Below, in pieces: positions 26,170-37,987 of a stretch of DNA of 64,000 nucleotides (its first letter is position 1; each line of letters starts with the position of its first letter). Origin of the DNA: Proteromonas lacertae (Eukaryota; Sar; Bigyra; Opalinata; Proteromonadidae). The notes beneath the pieces are model-generated. The model saw only the letters and a list, made by a program, of their open reading frames with translations. It was not told where the DNA came from and ran no database searches. Where the stretch lies: positions 1 to 64,000 of the forward strand of contig NGBS01000597.1 in assembly GCA_002245135.1 (NCBI GenBank), read 5' to 3'. The position numbers and the translations under genes are program-made.

Positions 26170-26200
26170 CTTTGACATATTGACATTACCTATTTTTGGA
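25970..26200. promoter_or_regulatory. Bidirectional promoter between copy A and POP4
   Basis: A 231-bp gap between divergent starts. It contains CCAATCAG (minus-strand view), an NF-Y-like CCAAT box, lying between the two halves of a perfect 9-bp inverted repeat (TTCTTCGCA ... TGCGAAGAA). The same block precedes copy A' at 52571-52770. The POP4 side is unique. Confidence 0.55.
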
Positions 26201-27465
26201 ATGAGTCAAAAAGATGTAATTGCAAACCTGGATAGTATATTTGGCAAAGCAAAAATAAAGAATAATCCAAGGACAACCCAATTCAAAGTGAAAGAAGTGA
26301 ATAATTCTTCTTCTTTAGACATTTCTAAAACAAAACCTAAATCTGTTGTACAAAAAAATGGATATAGTAATAGTAATGACAAACATTCTAGTTTTCAAAA
26401 AATACAAACAAAACTGTTAGATTCTTCAAACAGTCAAACAGGTGTATGTGCTCTAACGAAATCTACACAGAATACGGTAAAAGTAATATCTGTGACTCAA
26501 TTATCAAGGAGTAGTGATAAAAAACTCTCATCAATAAACAAATCCACTTCTTTATCTCAATCATCCTTAAAAATTACATCAGAAAAAGCAATTTCTCCAC
26601 CATTAAAGAAACCGAAATATGATAAACCCTATATCAATGAAATAACCTCTGATACTGACAAAAGTTTTGTAGATTATATTAATTCTAAACTTCCGTCATC
26701 CTTGACTCACAAAATAAACCCTGAGATAAATAACAATATTAATTCTAACGATTTAATCTCAATAATAATGAATACAAAAAGTAATAATCCATCTAAACAA
26801 GTATAATTATTATCTTAAAATATATATATATATAAATATAGTCATTGACTGAATGGGATAATAATAAGAGAAGAACTGTTCCTCTAATGAATACTCCAGG
26901 GAAACATATGAAAACAACAGAAAAGAGATTAAAGAATAGTAAAGAGAATTATATTCATAGTCACATTACACAAAAGACAAGTAAAAGAATGAATTTATAC
27001 ACAATCAAAGAAAATGATAAAGTAAATATGAACTATGAAGATTATATAGATATGTATAATTTGTGGTTAGAATATATCGTTCCATTAAAGAAATTATCAT
27101 CTTCAAGTATGTTATTACAACATTGTGAATTTCAAGGTGGAATGATTAAGATTTTAAGATCGAAAATTCCAAAGTTGATTGGTTTTGTTGGTATTATATT
27201 ACAAGAGACATGTAATACATTTATTGTGATTAGTGAGAATAATGAAGTTAAACAAATTGTCAAGAATAATCATGTTTTTGAATTGATTTTTGATAATCAG
27301 AGTATGTTGTTATATTATTATTATTATATAGAATCTATTATATTTTCTGGGTGTAATTTACATCGAGTTATGCCTGGATTGATTTCTTCTCAAGATAATT
27401 CAATTAAAAATAAAAAACATCAACACCAAAAGAGATGTACTCATCCTTTTTTGTATTTTAGTTAA
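26201..27465 (+). CDS. POP4: RNase P/MRP subunit POP4 (Rpp29)
   Basis: Start MSQKDVIANLDSIFGK at 26201. Two introns: one after the exon ending SNNPSKQ (about 26803-26843), another of about 30 bp near 27302 (GTATGTTG...ATATAG) that removes a Tyr-rich artefact and restores FDNQKSIIFSGCNLHRVMPG. The N-terminal half is Ser/Lys-rich and disordered. The C-terminal half has the Rpp29 core: LWLEYIVPL, LLQHCEFQGGMIKILRSKIPKLIGFVGIILQET, and VIPK-like VKQIVKNNHVFEL. The product is the Sm-like OB-fold subunit of nuclear RNase P and RNase MRP, which process pre-tRNA and pre-rRNA. It lies divergently from copy A. Confidence 0.88.
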
Positions 27466-27576
27466 GATTAAGTAAATTAATGTAATTGTTTATGTTGTAT
27501 GATTGTTCTTGATGATAGAAACAAAAATACACATAATACCAAATAATACACATTGTTGTTGTATTTGTCGTATTGA

Positions 27577-29732
27577 ATGTCAAATCGATGTTGTGTTAAT
27601 CTTTCAATCCCCAAAGAAGGGATAATCAATTACTATAGCAATAAAGGATTAAATGATGTGGTTTTTATAGTTGAAGAAGAAGAGATAAGTAGTTTTTCTT
27701 TCTTTCTGAAAGAGAAGAATTCTGTGTTGAAGAATATGATAGAAGATGAAAAGAGAGATGATAAAATTAAGACAGAAATAGTAAGTGTAGTTGGTTTCAC
27801 TAATTTGCTTAAATACTATGGTTATGGTTTAATAGAAATAACTGAAGGTAATATATTTGATATATTAATGGCTTGTGTGTGTTATAATGAAATGACACTA
27901 TTAGAAGAGTGTAAGAAGTACATAATAAAGAATAGCAATATAAAACTAATCCAAAGAATGTTTAATGAAATACCAATGAATGAATATGAACCATTAAGAG
28001 AAATGAAATATGGATTGAGTGATTATTTATGTATATATGGATGTGAGTTGTTTAAAAATGAGAATTTGAATGATAATAATATAGAATTATTGAAATATAT
28101 TTTATCATTGGATAATTTTGTAATAAAAAGTGAAGACTATTTATTCAATCAATTAAGGAAGATAGAGAATAGAAGTGAAGATGAAAAGAGTAAAATGACA
28201 GAATTATATAAAGAAATTAAAGTAGATGAATTAGAAGAAAAAGAAGAGAAAGAATTAAGAGAAATATTAAAAGAAAATAGAATAGAAGAATCAAATGAAA
28301 ATGAAAATATAAATCGATTGTATATAGATTCTGAACCAACTGACAATGAAGTATTCAATAAATGGTTTTATTTATATTGTTTAAAACATGAAACAAATAA
28401 CAGATTATTAGGAGAAAAAAGAGATTATCTATTTCAATTGAGTTTATTAGATTTACAACCATTAATTCCTCAATTATTAAATAATAAAACAATCTTAACA
28501 TTAAGTAACACAGTAGATCTAATCAATGATTTTAAACTAGAATATGTAAATGACTGTATTTATATAATATTATTATAATTAATGAATAGTAAAATTAATT
28601 TATCCTCCAATCCTTAAGTTAATTACATCAAAATACAGATTAATGAATAAGAAATTAAGAATATTGGAAGAAGAAGAAAAAAATGTAGAGGAAGAACTAG
28701 TAAAAGAAAATCAAGAAGAAAAACTTCCATCAGAAGAAGAACTTCCATCAGAAGAATCATCAACAGAAGAATCATCAACAGAATCTGAAGTAGTTGCAGA
28801 TAAAGAATTAGTAGAATTAAACCCATTAGAGAAAAAGATGAATTCAATAATTAAAGCAATGTTATTATTATGTAATAATAGTATATTATTTATTGAATTA
28901 TTTTTATAGTATATTTAATTCCTTTAATTCAATATGAGTGTGAAGACGAAAATGTTCTAACCAATATAAATAGATATATTAGAAAATATCACAAATTTTG
29001 TAATGGATTATTTGATTATTACAAAAATAATAATCAAAATCAGAAAAGTTTATCAACCAATGTAAAACCTCCAACATATTTTAAATATTCAAAAGATGAA
29101 TATAAAGTTTGTTTATTTCAATTACCTTTCATTATTAAAAGTGAATTTATTGGAGAAGGATGTGAATTTTCTATTGATGAACCATCAAGCATATACTGTG
29201 ATAGATTCTCAGGAGATTTAACCATAAAAAGAGTTATAAATGATACTTTTACTGTGACATGTAAAAATGAAGTTGGTTCAATATCAACGAAAGTAAGAAT
29301 AGTAGTATTTGATATTGGAGAAGGATATAAATCAAATAGATATATAGAATATAATCCGCAACTTCATAGTGTTGATTTTAATTATAATTGTTCAACAAAT
29401 GACTATTTTATATTCAATTTTTGCTTTTCAAAAGGTATATATCAAATAAAATGTTATTGTATGAATGTAAATATGTATAAAAGCATGTACAACAACACAA
29501 AATAAAGATGAAAATGTAAGAAAAAATACAATATATGATATAGTCTATGGTAGAAATGAAAATATTGATATTCTTTTTGACTTTAAAAACAAACAAATTG
29601 GTTGTAGAAAAGAAAATGAAAAAGAAATGAAGATTGTAGTGAAAAATATTGAAACTCCATTATATTTGATGATACAAAGTAATAATAGAAAATTCATATT
29701 TTGAAATAAGAGATATAATAGTTGATTATTAA
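27577..29732 (+). CDS. BTB/POZ-like plus Ig-like (He_PIG-type) protein, left copy
   Basis: Three exons join through introns near 28553-28600 and 28871-28900 into one protein of nearly 700 residues; read separately they look like small genes. The N-terminal part (NDVVFIVEEEEISSFSFFLKEK...ITEGNIFDILMACVCYNEM...LLEECKKYII) fits a BTB fold followed by a BACK-like helical region. A Glu/Ser-rich linker (EELPSEESSTEESSTES) leads to an Ig-like segment (IKSEFIGEGCEFSIDEP...FTVTCKNEVGSISTKVRIV), then a C-terminal beta domain (IDILFDFKNKQIGCRKENEK) that could be SPRY-like. The N-terminal half is intact here. The C-terminal part beyond about 29480 carries frame slips, the reverse of the right copy. Confidence 0.7.
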
Positions 29733-29863
29733 AAGAAATCCATTCTTTTTTCATATTTTTATTAAATGTAAAATAATGTCATAATTACATTGTCACAAAA
29801 AATACAAAAAATCATTTTTCTTTTGTTTTTAATTTCTCATCATTCTAAGAGTATTTGTGAATT

Positions 29864-30868
29864 ATGGATATTGAAAACTATTTTGATTGTGATAATAATT
29901 TAATTGAAGATAATAATTACCTTAATAACTTCCAGATGTGTTGTGAAGATCTTCTTCATGAACAGGAAAGCCATTATGGTAATTTATCTTCAGAAGATTA
30001 TTTCACAAATCAAAATGATGATATTGATACCTTCGCTCCAAGCTTAAACAACTCATTTACCCAATTTCCATCAAATACGGATGTATATAATATGGATGAT
30101 GAATTTGGATGATAATTTATTACCATTGAACAACATATGATCATCTAACTATTCCATCTTCACTCACAAATTCAGATAGTGTATATACTGTATATTCAAA
30201 CACTCCAATATCTTCAATGGAAGAAGATGATGGTGTAATGAATATTCGAACACCTTCAATGGTAGAAAATAATGAAATTTCTTCGATAGAAGAAGAAGAA
30301 TATGATGATAAAATGAATAAACATCAATATTTAATAGAAAGTAAAGAATTGAAAAGACCATCAATATTCCGAAAAGAAAACATGTCTTCATGATAATTTA
30401 CCTTGTTCAAATAATCAAAGTTTCTTATTCAATGTTTTATATCATATTTGTAAAAAGAATGGTTATTTATATGATTATAATGAAAAATACTTATTAAAAT
30501 ATAAGAATGAGATAAATGATGATAATCTTATTTATCCAGTTAATCCATATAATGTTAAAATGTTAAAAGAATTTGAAATGAGAAATAGAATTGGTATAAA
30601 CATCTTTGGAATGGAAGAAGAAGAAAGAATAAAAGTAATATATCAAACATGTTATTCATCTCATAATAATGATAATATAATGAATTTATTTTATTATGAG
30701 AAGAATGGAATTTGTCGATATTTCTATATAAAATACTTGAAAACAATAGTTGGAATGATGAATAATGACAATAATATGAAGAATAAACAAGTGTGTTTAA
30801 GTTGTATAAAAGTGTTTGATAGTGCTTTAAAATATCGAAAACATGTTGAAATGTGTAATTGTGTATAA
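29864..30868 (+). CDS. Zinc-knuckle-like protein, left copy (broken)
   Basis: Left-arm counterpart of the intact gene at 41515-42519. It starts MDIENYFDCDNNLIEDNNY and ends in the same Cys/His element, but its frame is broken in a few places, so it is probably not translated in full. See the right copy for its domains. Confidence 0.7.
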
Positions 30869-31131
30869 ATAATATAAGCTATTAATTACTATATACCCTT
30901 ATTGATATATTTAATTGTTTAAATATGATAATCTACATTCTTATGTGATTATAAAATCCATTCATTTATAGTCTTTTTGGCTATATATCACACACTTAGT
31001 TCAAAATATACATAAATAACAATATTTCATTAATAATTAAGATATAGAAAAAGAGTATTGAATACATCACTTTGCTCATATCATTATGATTATATCTATC
31101 TTCTTTAATGATTTATAAACAAAAACAATAT

Positions 31132-31141
31132 GAAACGACTA
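31132..31141 (+). promoter_or_regulatory. GAAACGACTA box before kinase-LRR gene (left)
   Basis: GAAACGACTA followed by TATATTTTGAAA, 40 bp before the proposed ATG at 31181. The same block is conserved at the right copy and, in a different reading frame, before the third paralogue, which favours a regulatory rather than coding role. Confidence 0.4.
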
Positions 31142-31180
31142 TATATTTTGAAACATCAAACAAGTTTGAAATTTGTTTTG

Positions 31181-32580
31181 ATGAATTTTGCTTTGAATGA
31201 TGTGTTATCCACAATATTACCTTCTGATACTAAAGTATTTATATGACTATTATGAAATAGATAAAAAGAAAACTCGAGAAGGGTGTTAATGAAGTAGAAT
31301 TGGTAATACAAAATGAAAATGATATTAAAATGGTGATAGTGATTAATGTTGCTGAAATAAAAGAGAATAAACTATTAATATTTTGTGAGAATGAAGTGTT
31401 GTTGTTTGATAGTTCCTTACCCTTCATCTATTCTTCTAAAGTATTTCATGTGAATAATTATAGTCAATCAATGTTGATATTAAGAGAATATTATGATAGA
31501 GACTTGAAAGAGATAATCCAGAATAACTCACTTTCAAAAAGTAGTATATGTGGTATGATATATTCTATATGTAATATGCTGATGATATTGAGTGAATATG
31601 ATTTAATGGTTGATGATTTGAAAAGTAGTAACATAATATATGAAAAAGATGGTGAAGTTAAAGATTTGTGATTTATTTTTGAATGTATTGAGAAAAGAAG
31701 ATGAAGTAATGATGTTATATGATATAAGTTTCAAAACTGCAGAAGAGTTGAATGGATATGGATGTAATGAAAAAAGTATGATTTGGTGTTTAGGTTGTAT
31801 ATTATATGAAATGATTTATAAGAAATTCCCATTTAATATGTTTAAAGTGAAAGAGAATATCTTGAAATGTAAAATCATTTTTGATATAGAATGTGATGAT
31901 GTGATGAAAAAAATGATAAATAGAATGTTAAAAGTGAAAAGTGAAGATAGGATGAATTTGAAAGAGTTGAAAAAAGAGATGATAAAAATGAGTGAAATAT
32001 TGAAAGATAAAGAGAATAATTTGATGATATGTGATGAAAGAAAAGGAATACTATTCAATAATGACTATATAATTTTAAAATTACCTATTATATTTCCATT
32101 AGAATATTATTTAGAAAGTGATAAATGGAAAGAAATTAGAGATAGATGGATAGAGTCATATAACAACACATCAAATGACTTAATACTCTCAATGTTATTG
32201 ACGAAATTATATAAAAGAGATAATAAAATAAGAAATAAAATGAAATTTCAAATTCCTCACTTCCATAAAGAAAGTAAAGATTGTTATTTAGATGAAATGA
32301 TGTTTGACATTGAAACGGATAAATATGATGAATTATTGATTAAAATATAAGTGGATAGTGTATGTAATTGTGAAGAAGGAATGGATTATATCTTCAAATG
32401 ATTGAAATTAATCAATATAAAGAAACTCAGGTTTTGTATACTTATAATGATTCTATTTATACAGGCAATATAAACATCTATGGAATATCAATCACATTAA
32501 AAGAAAATATAAATAAATCAGAATTGAAGTTATTTTTAGAAAAATTCTCATCAATTAAAAGAAGTAAAAAAAGGAAGTAA
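31181..32580 (+). pseudogene. Kinase-LRR family gene, left copy: kinase part kept, LRR block missing
   Basis: Starts MNFALNDVLSTILPSDTK, spliced over a 26-bp intron (about 31231-31256) to IKRKLEKGVNEVELV. The kinase-like part matches the right copy closely but has one extra base near 31655 (GGTGAAGTTAAAG against GGTAAGTTAAAG), and the likely beta-3 Lys of MVKVINV is Ile. After 32305 the match drops. The remaining 275 bp is still family-like (NCEEGMDYIFK, then SITLKENINKSELKLFLEKF), but the whole LRR region of the right copy is absent. This is an internally deleted, probably dead relative. Confidence 0.7.
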
Positions 32581-32709
32581 TAAAATATTATATAATTTAA
32601 TAATATTTATTAATTACTTTTTTCTTTTTCTTTCCAAACAATAACAAAAAACAGTTTAATAAAGAATATTATAATATTATTATTTAAAAAAAGCAAAATC
32701 CATTAACAA

Positions 32710-34788
32710 TTAATGTGCACCTTTAATCAATTGATGTAAAACATCTCTAGCATACTTTAATCTCTTAGCAACATTTGGTTTATCGCCTTGCATCATCTCT
32801 GATAGTAATCCAGTTGTTCTTGAACCATTCTTATCCATATATGAAACTACTCTAGCTTCATTCGATAGCACCAATTCAGTTTTATCAAAAAATGAGATTT
32901 GAACAGATCTATTACTCAATCTGAATAATACAGCATGTCTTGTCTTAATCCATTTCTTTACATAAATCATATTCTCATTAACACTTCCTTTATTCCAAGC
33001 TGCATCTTCTTCAGCACAATTACGATTATTCTTTTCTCTTTGTTCTAATAAATAACCTTTAAAGTGATTTAATAGAGTTACTTTCTTTTTCAACTGTTCA
33101 GGATATTTAGATATTTGTTCTCTGATTGTAACTGGTGGTAGTTTGGGATAATGGGATGTATGTACTCTTTCAATGTATTCAAACCATTCTCCATTACTTT
33201 CTAATATTATCTTTGTACCATCATTGAAATACATACCTATGCTTCCATCGCACATTAAATATCCTAGTCCATATTTATTAGAATAATCTACATAATGAGT
33301 AACCCAAACTGGACTTGGTATATAATCATTGGCAGTTAAATCATGCTGTACTTTACCTGTAGCTAAACTTTGATCTAATAGATTGTGCATTTCTTCTAAT
33401 GTATCTCTCTTTGCTGTTGGTGCAATATTACCTGTAGTAGTAGCTGTTGTTACACCTGTAGCAGATGATATAGTTTGTAGTTTATCTGTCTTTGTTGGTA
33501 TTGTTTCACATATTGGAGGTGATTCTCTTTCTTCAATTTTTACATCATATACTTCCATTATCCCTCCATTATTGTTGTTTGAATTAGGTAATACTGGAAC
33601 TGCTGCAGCTGTTGCTGATGATGATGGTGCTGGTAGTGGTGGTTGTAATGGTTTGGATGTTGGTATAGATGGTGGTGCAATTGGATCAATATGTCCAGTT
33701 ACTTTCTTTAAATTCATAGTACCAGATGATAAAGCAGGTGATATTTCATTACCGTTTATTGGTAATGAAATATGAGGAGTTGTTGAATAAATTGGATTAT
33801 TCATACAAGTCTTTTCTTTTTCATATTCTTCTGTAACTGCAAAGAATGGACTTTCTAATATATCATCTAAATGAGGTCTTGCTTCAGGAACTGTATGTAG
33901 TATCAATCTGACTAAAGTCTTAGATTTCTCACTGATTGGTATAGAATCAGGAAAGGTATAAACATTAGCTCTAATTCTTCTATATGTTGTTTTTATATCT
34001 TTAGTTTCAAAGGGTGGATGTCCTACTAACATAGTATATAAGATCACTCCTAATGACCAAACGTCAGCTTCATAGGAATGACCATTGCTTGATGATAGTA
34101 CCTCTGGAGCTATATAATTTGGAGTACCACATATTGTTCGCTTTCTTTCAGAGGGATATGATAATTTTGCTGCTAAACCAAAATCACCAAGTTTTAACTA
34201 TATTTATTATAATAGAATAAAATATATACATCCCAATTTTTATCTAAAAATAAATTGCCTAACTTTAAGTCACGATGAATGATTTGATTACAATGTAAAT
34301 ACTTTAATGCACTTATTAATTGTGTCATGTATTTTCTTGTTTTAGTTTCAGAAAAGTGTTTTTCTCTTTTTAACATTTCCATTAGAGTTTGGTTTGGACA
34401 TAACTCCATAATTATATATACAGCTTTTGCATCCTCGAACTGGTGTTTGAATTGCACAATGTAAGGGTGTTTCAAACTTTTGTGGATTGATATTTCCATT
34501 AATAACTATAATAGAGTAGATAAATTTAAATACCTTTTCTTTTGCTCTTGGTTTCCTTAATGAGCTATGTTCTATCACTTTTGAAGCATATATTTTATTT
34601 GTATCAAGATTTTTTACTACATAGCACTTGGCAAAGCCACCCTATAACAATAAACCATCAAGTATTCATACTTTACCAAGCATTATACCACGTAAGTATT
34701 TTCTGGTTATTACAGCACCATTCTTAGCTGTAATCTTCTCTTCTATAGAATCTATGTTTTCTTTTGGGAAATATTCAACTAATGACAT
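32710..34788 (-). CDS. Polo-like kinase (PLK) with two polo boxes
   Basis: Starts MSLVEYFPKENIDSIEEK at 34788. Introns lie near 34644, 34510 and 34199 (28-35 bp each). The kinase domain is complete: GKGGFAKCYVVK, YASKVIEHSS (beta-3 Lys), IIHRDLKLGNLFL, LKLGDFGLAAKL, T-loop RKRTICGTPNYIAPEVL, and ADVWSLGVILYTMLVGHPPFE. After a disordered, Ser/Pro/Thr-rich linker come two polo boxes: VWVTHYVDYSNKYGLGYLMCDGS and LSNRSVQISFFDKTELVLS, the second ending in a helix (KRLKYARDVLHQLI). PLKs drive mitotic entry, centrosome function and cytokinesis. The FFQDHTK phosphopeptide pincer of human PLK1 (His538, Lys540) reads FFDKTE here, so phospho-target binding may differ. The Trp414 equivalent is kept. Confidence 0.93.
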
Positions 34789-36172
34789 CTTATAAATGAT
34801 TTAATATTTGAATTTGAATTTTGAAAAAAAACAACAGTTTGGATTTTTTGAATTTATTTTAACGATATTTTCTTCTTTTCAAATATTTGACTATAATAAT
34901 TGATTTTCAAGTATCTTAAAACCATATTATTCATATACTAGTGAAGATAAATGAATTTTATCATAGATAATCAGAATGAAAGCATATATACTATATTCAT
35001 ATGCATTCCACTTTGAAACATCATAAACTTTTAGTGTGAATAGATTTCAGGTAATTTTATTTATTACAGTCTATAAATACAAAATAGAATTTTTATTATA
35101 TAGATTTATGGAATTATGTTAATTGAAACGAGTAGATGTGTTTATGATTGATTGTAATAAGTAAAAATTAAAGGTAAAAAATAAGTTATGGATTATTATC
35201 GAAATAAAATAACTAATGTGTGCCATTCTTTTATTTTGCAAGGACTAAATAAATGAAAATGTAGTAAACATATAAATTCTGTTGTAAGACTTGATAAAAC
35301 TTACTTCTACAAACTAAATCATATTTTGATTTGAAATAGTGATTAAATAAACTAACATAAAGAATTATCTGTTTTATTTAATCATGTATTTATTTGTGTG
35401 ATATTGTGTACACTTCGTAGTTCTTTTATATCCTTCAATTGAGAATGAAAGCTATTCTATCTTTCAATTAAATACTTTCTAAGCTGCTTTACACAATATA
35501 AATGTATAGACTACTTATATAAGAAGGATAAGTATATTTACATAAAAGATCTCAAAATCATTTCAATTGTATTTCAAACTTCTAGTAAAGCAAATATATG
35601 CATTTTTTACTGGCATTAAAATACTAAATGCTTTTAAATCCTCCAATATAAAATAATAATTTGTCATTGTCAATTATAACTAAAATGTTCGTTTCAATAA
35701 TCATTTTCAACTCTTTTATACATCTGACTGAATAAATTATTTGTAATATAGATGCTAATTAATCTTATAAAAGTAATATATGTAATTTCCTTAGACATTT
35801 ACTTATTTGTTAATTAGATAGCCTAGTGCAACTCTTTTCTGAAAAACATTTACCATTTCATCCAAAAAATAATTCTAAAGAGCCAAGTTATGGCTATGAT
35901 ACTTATAAAATAATACTTTAGTAACATTGATTATTAATCTATGATTCATATCTGTAATCTGAACTTCTATATTTTTATCATTGTTTGTACATTATAAAAT
36001 AGAAATAAGTAATAAATCTATCCAGAAAATCGAAAAATTTCTTATCATGAAACGATCATATTTTTAATGATAATTTTGTGAAGCAAAGAGTATAGATTGA
36101 TAAAAATGATAAATTCTTCATTATATGATTGATTATAACAACTAAAAAACATATAGCCAAAAAATATAACAA
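34789..36172. other. Non-coding AT-rich gap
   Basis: About 1.4 kb without a convincing gene. No tRNA-like A/B boxes, no long frame and no terminal repeats were seen. A string GAAACGATCATATTTTT near 36049 resembles the GAAACG promoter box but has no gene after it on that strand. It lies between the PLK promoter and the 3' end of the MFS gene. Confidence 0.5.
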
Positions 36173-37847
36173 TTACATTTCATTCTTTAATAACTCTTTA
36201 TTACTCACATCAATTATTGTTGAACCATATTCCATCTTATCATCAATCTTATTAAAACTTGCTTTTGACTGTCTTGTAGATTCTGTTCTTTCTGGTCCAA
36301 AGATTTCTTTTCTCCAATCATATGTTCTATATAAGAAAATTACAATACAACCGCTAACAAGCGCAAATCCAGATACAATTCTATTGAAATAGCAAAAATA
36401 AAAATATACATAACAAGACCATGCAATCCAATCTTCTTCATTAAAATACTTGATAAAAATGAACCTAAATTACTTGAAATGACTATTTAGAATGAAAATT
36501 AAAATAATAATTCTAATTATACTTTGTGATGTTAAAACTAAACCATATAATAAACCGAAATTCCTTTGTCCAAATCCACTAGCTACTTCAGTTGGAATTA
36601 ATGCATAATTACCACCAATGCAAAAGTAAATTGCACTTACCTAATTATATTATAAATTATAAAAATAATATACATAAATCATATATAACCAAGTAACTCT
36701 AACATAATAAAAAGTAAATTGTAAAACACACATTGATAATACAATTATAGCCATCACTACTCTAAATCCTAATCGATCAGCAACATTTCCCCAAAATGGT
36801 CTTGCTAATGCATTACATATTGAAGATATAGAACCAGCCCATGCTAATAAACTATCATTATGAGTGACTCTTCGCATTCCCATTTCCTATTAAATAATAA
36901 TAATATTAATACTTTCCAAAATGAAGATGTTAATGTTACAGCAATACTATTACAAAATGCAATACACCATAAACAGTAGAATTGTTTTGTTTTTAATGTT
37001 TCTTTTAAAGTTAAACCGTGATCTACTTCTTCATGAGTAAACTCTGATTGTTGTATTTCTATTTCTGTTGATTTCCTTTCTTCTTCCATTATTTCTTCTT
37101 GAGTTTTTTCTCTTGGATTTCGAAGTAATAATGCACCTATTAATTGAATTGCTGCATAGGAGAACCCTAAGATGTAGAAACACTTTGGCACGTTTTGGAC
37201 ATGATCTGATGGATAGTATGTATCCTACAAATATATATAAAACATAAAATATATACACCATCAGGTAAAATGTAATTATCAGGATTTACTATATATGTGA
37301 TTAATGGGTTAAATATAAATGCACCTAAACCATAACCTGATAGAATTAACCCATTTATTAATCCTTTATGATTTGGGAAGTACCTCATTCCAACAGCCAT
37401 TGACACACCATAGGCTAAACCACTACCCATACCATTTAATATTCCATAAGTAAATAATACAACATAGTAATTCTTGCAGGAGTATGCAGTCCAAAGAGAA
37501 CTTAAACTAAATAACCATCCTCCTAATAAACTAGTAAACACTGGTCCCATCTGACTTTCAACTAATCCACCAATCCATACTGAACAGGACTACAATAATA
37601 AATATAAATACGTGTGCAGAAACTTGAAATGAGAACACATAGGGAGCAAGATCAATTGAAATGTTCTATTCATATTATTAAATGCAAAACTTACAGGATC
37701 AGGTCCATATATTCTCATATAAGAGAATAAGTAATTATCGATATTACCGTATGTATAAACTGTACCTAAGGTAAGCTGCAATAATATTCCTCCAAAAACT
37801 GCAAATATACCCCTCCAAGGCAAGTCCGATAACCAATTCTGTTTCAT
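36173..37847 (-). CDS. MFS transporter, oxalate/formate antiporter (OFA)-like
   Basis: Starts MKQNWLSDLPWRGIFAVFGGILLQLTLGTVYTYGN at 37847. About seven short introns break the gene. Joined exons give GLVESQMGPVFTSLLGGWLF, NGMGSGLAYGVSMAVGMRYFPNHKGLINGL, GLGAFIFNPL, a charged cytoplasmic loop (REKTQEEIMEEERKSTEIE) and then SISSICNALARPFWGNVADRLGFR. This is the layout of the OFA-type major facilitator group, with about 12 membrane helices. The tail ends MEYGSTIIDVSNKELLKNEM. The substrate is not known; monocarboxylates are typical of the group. Confidence 0.8.
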
Positions 37848-37987
37848 TTTATAAAAAAGGTAAATTACATAAAAATTTACATTTTGACAATACCATAAAA
37901 AAGAATATGATAATCAATAATCTTAAAAAGTAATTAGCAGTATTATACTACTATCAGCTATTGCAATTATAATTCTTTTATTTCTTA

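Larger units (their letters stand above)
27524..32305. repeat. Inner inverted duplication, left arm (B)
   Basis: About 4.8 kb matching 40079-44836 in inverted orientation. It carries the BTB/Ig-like gene, the zinc-knuckle-like gene and the kinase part of a kinase-LRR gene. Homology begins at AAAATACACATAATACCA and near-identity ends at GATGAAATGATGTTT inside the kinase gene. Differences are scattered substitutions and small indels. Confidence 0.93.

Noticed and set aside
34789-36172. Possible decayed gene or relic of the kinase-gene promoter
   Set aside because: Only a weak GAAACG match and short AT-rich frames; nothing that can be aligned with confidence.
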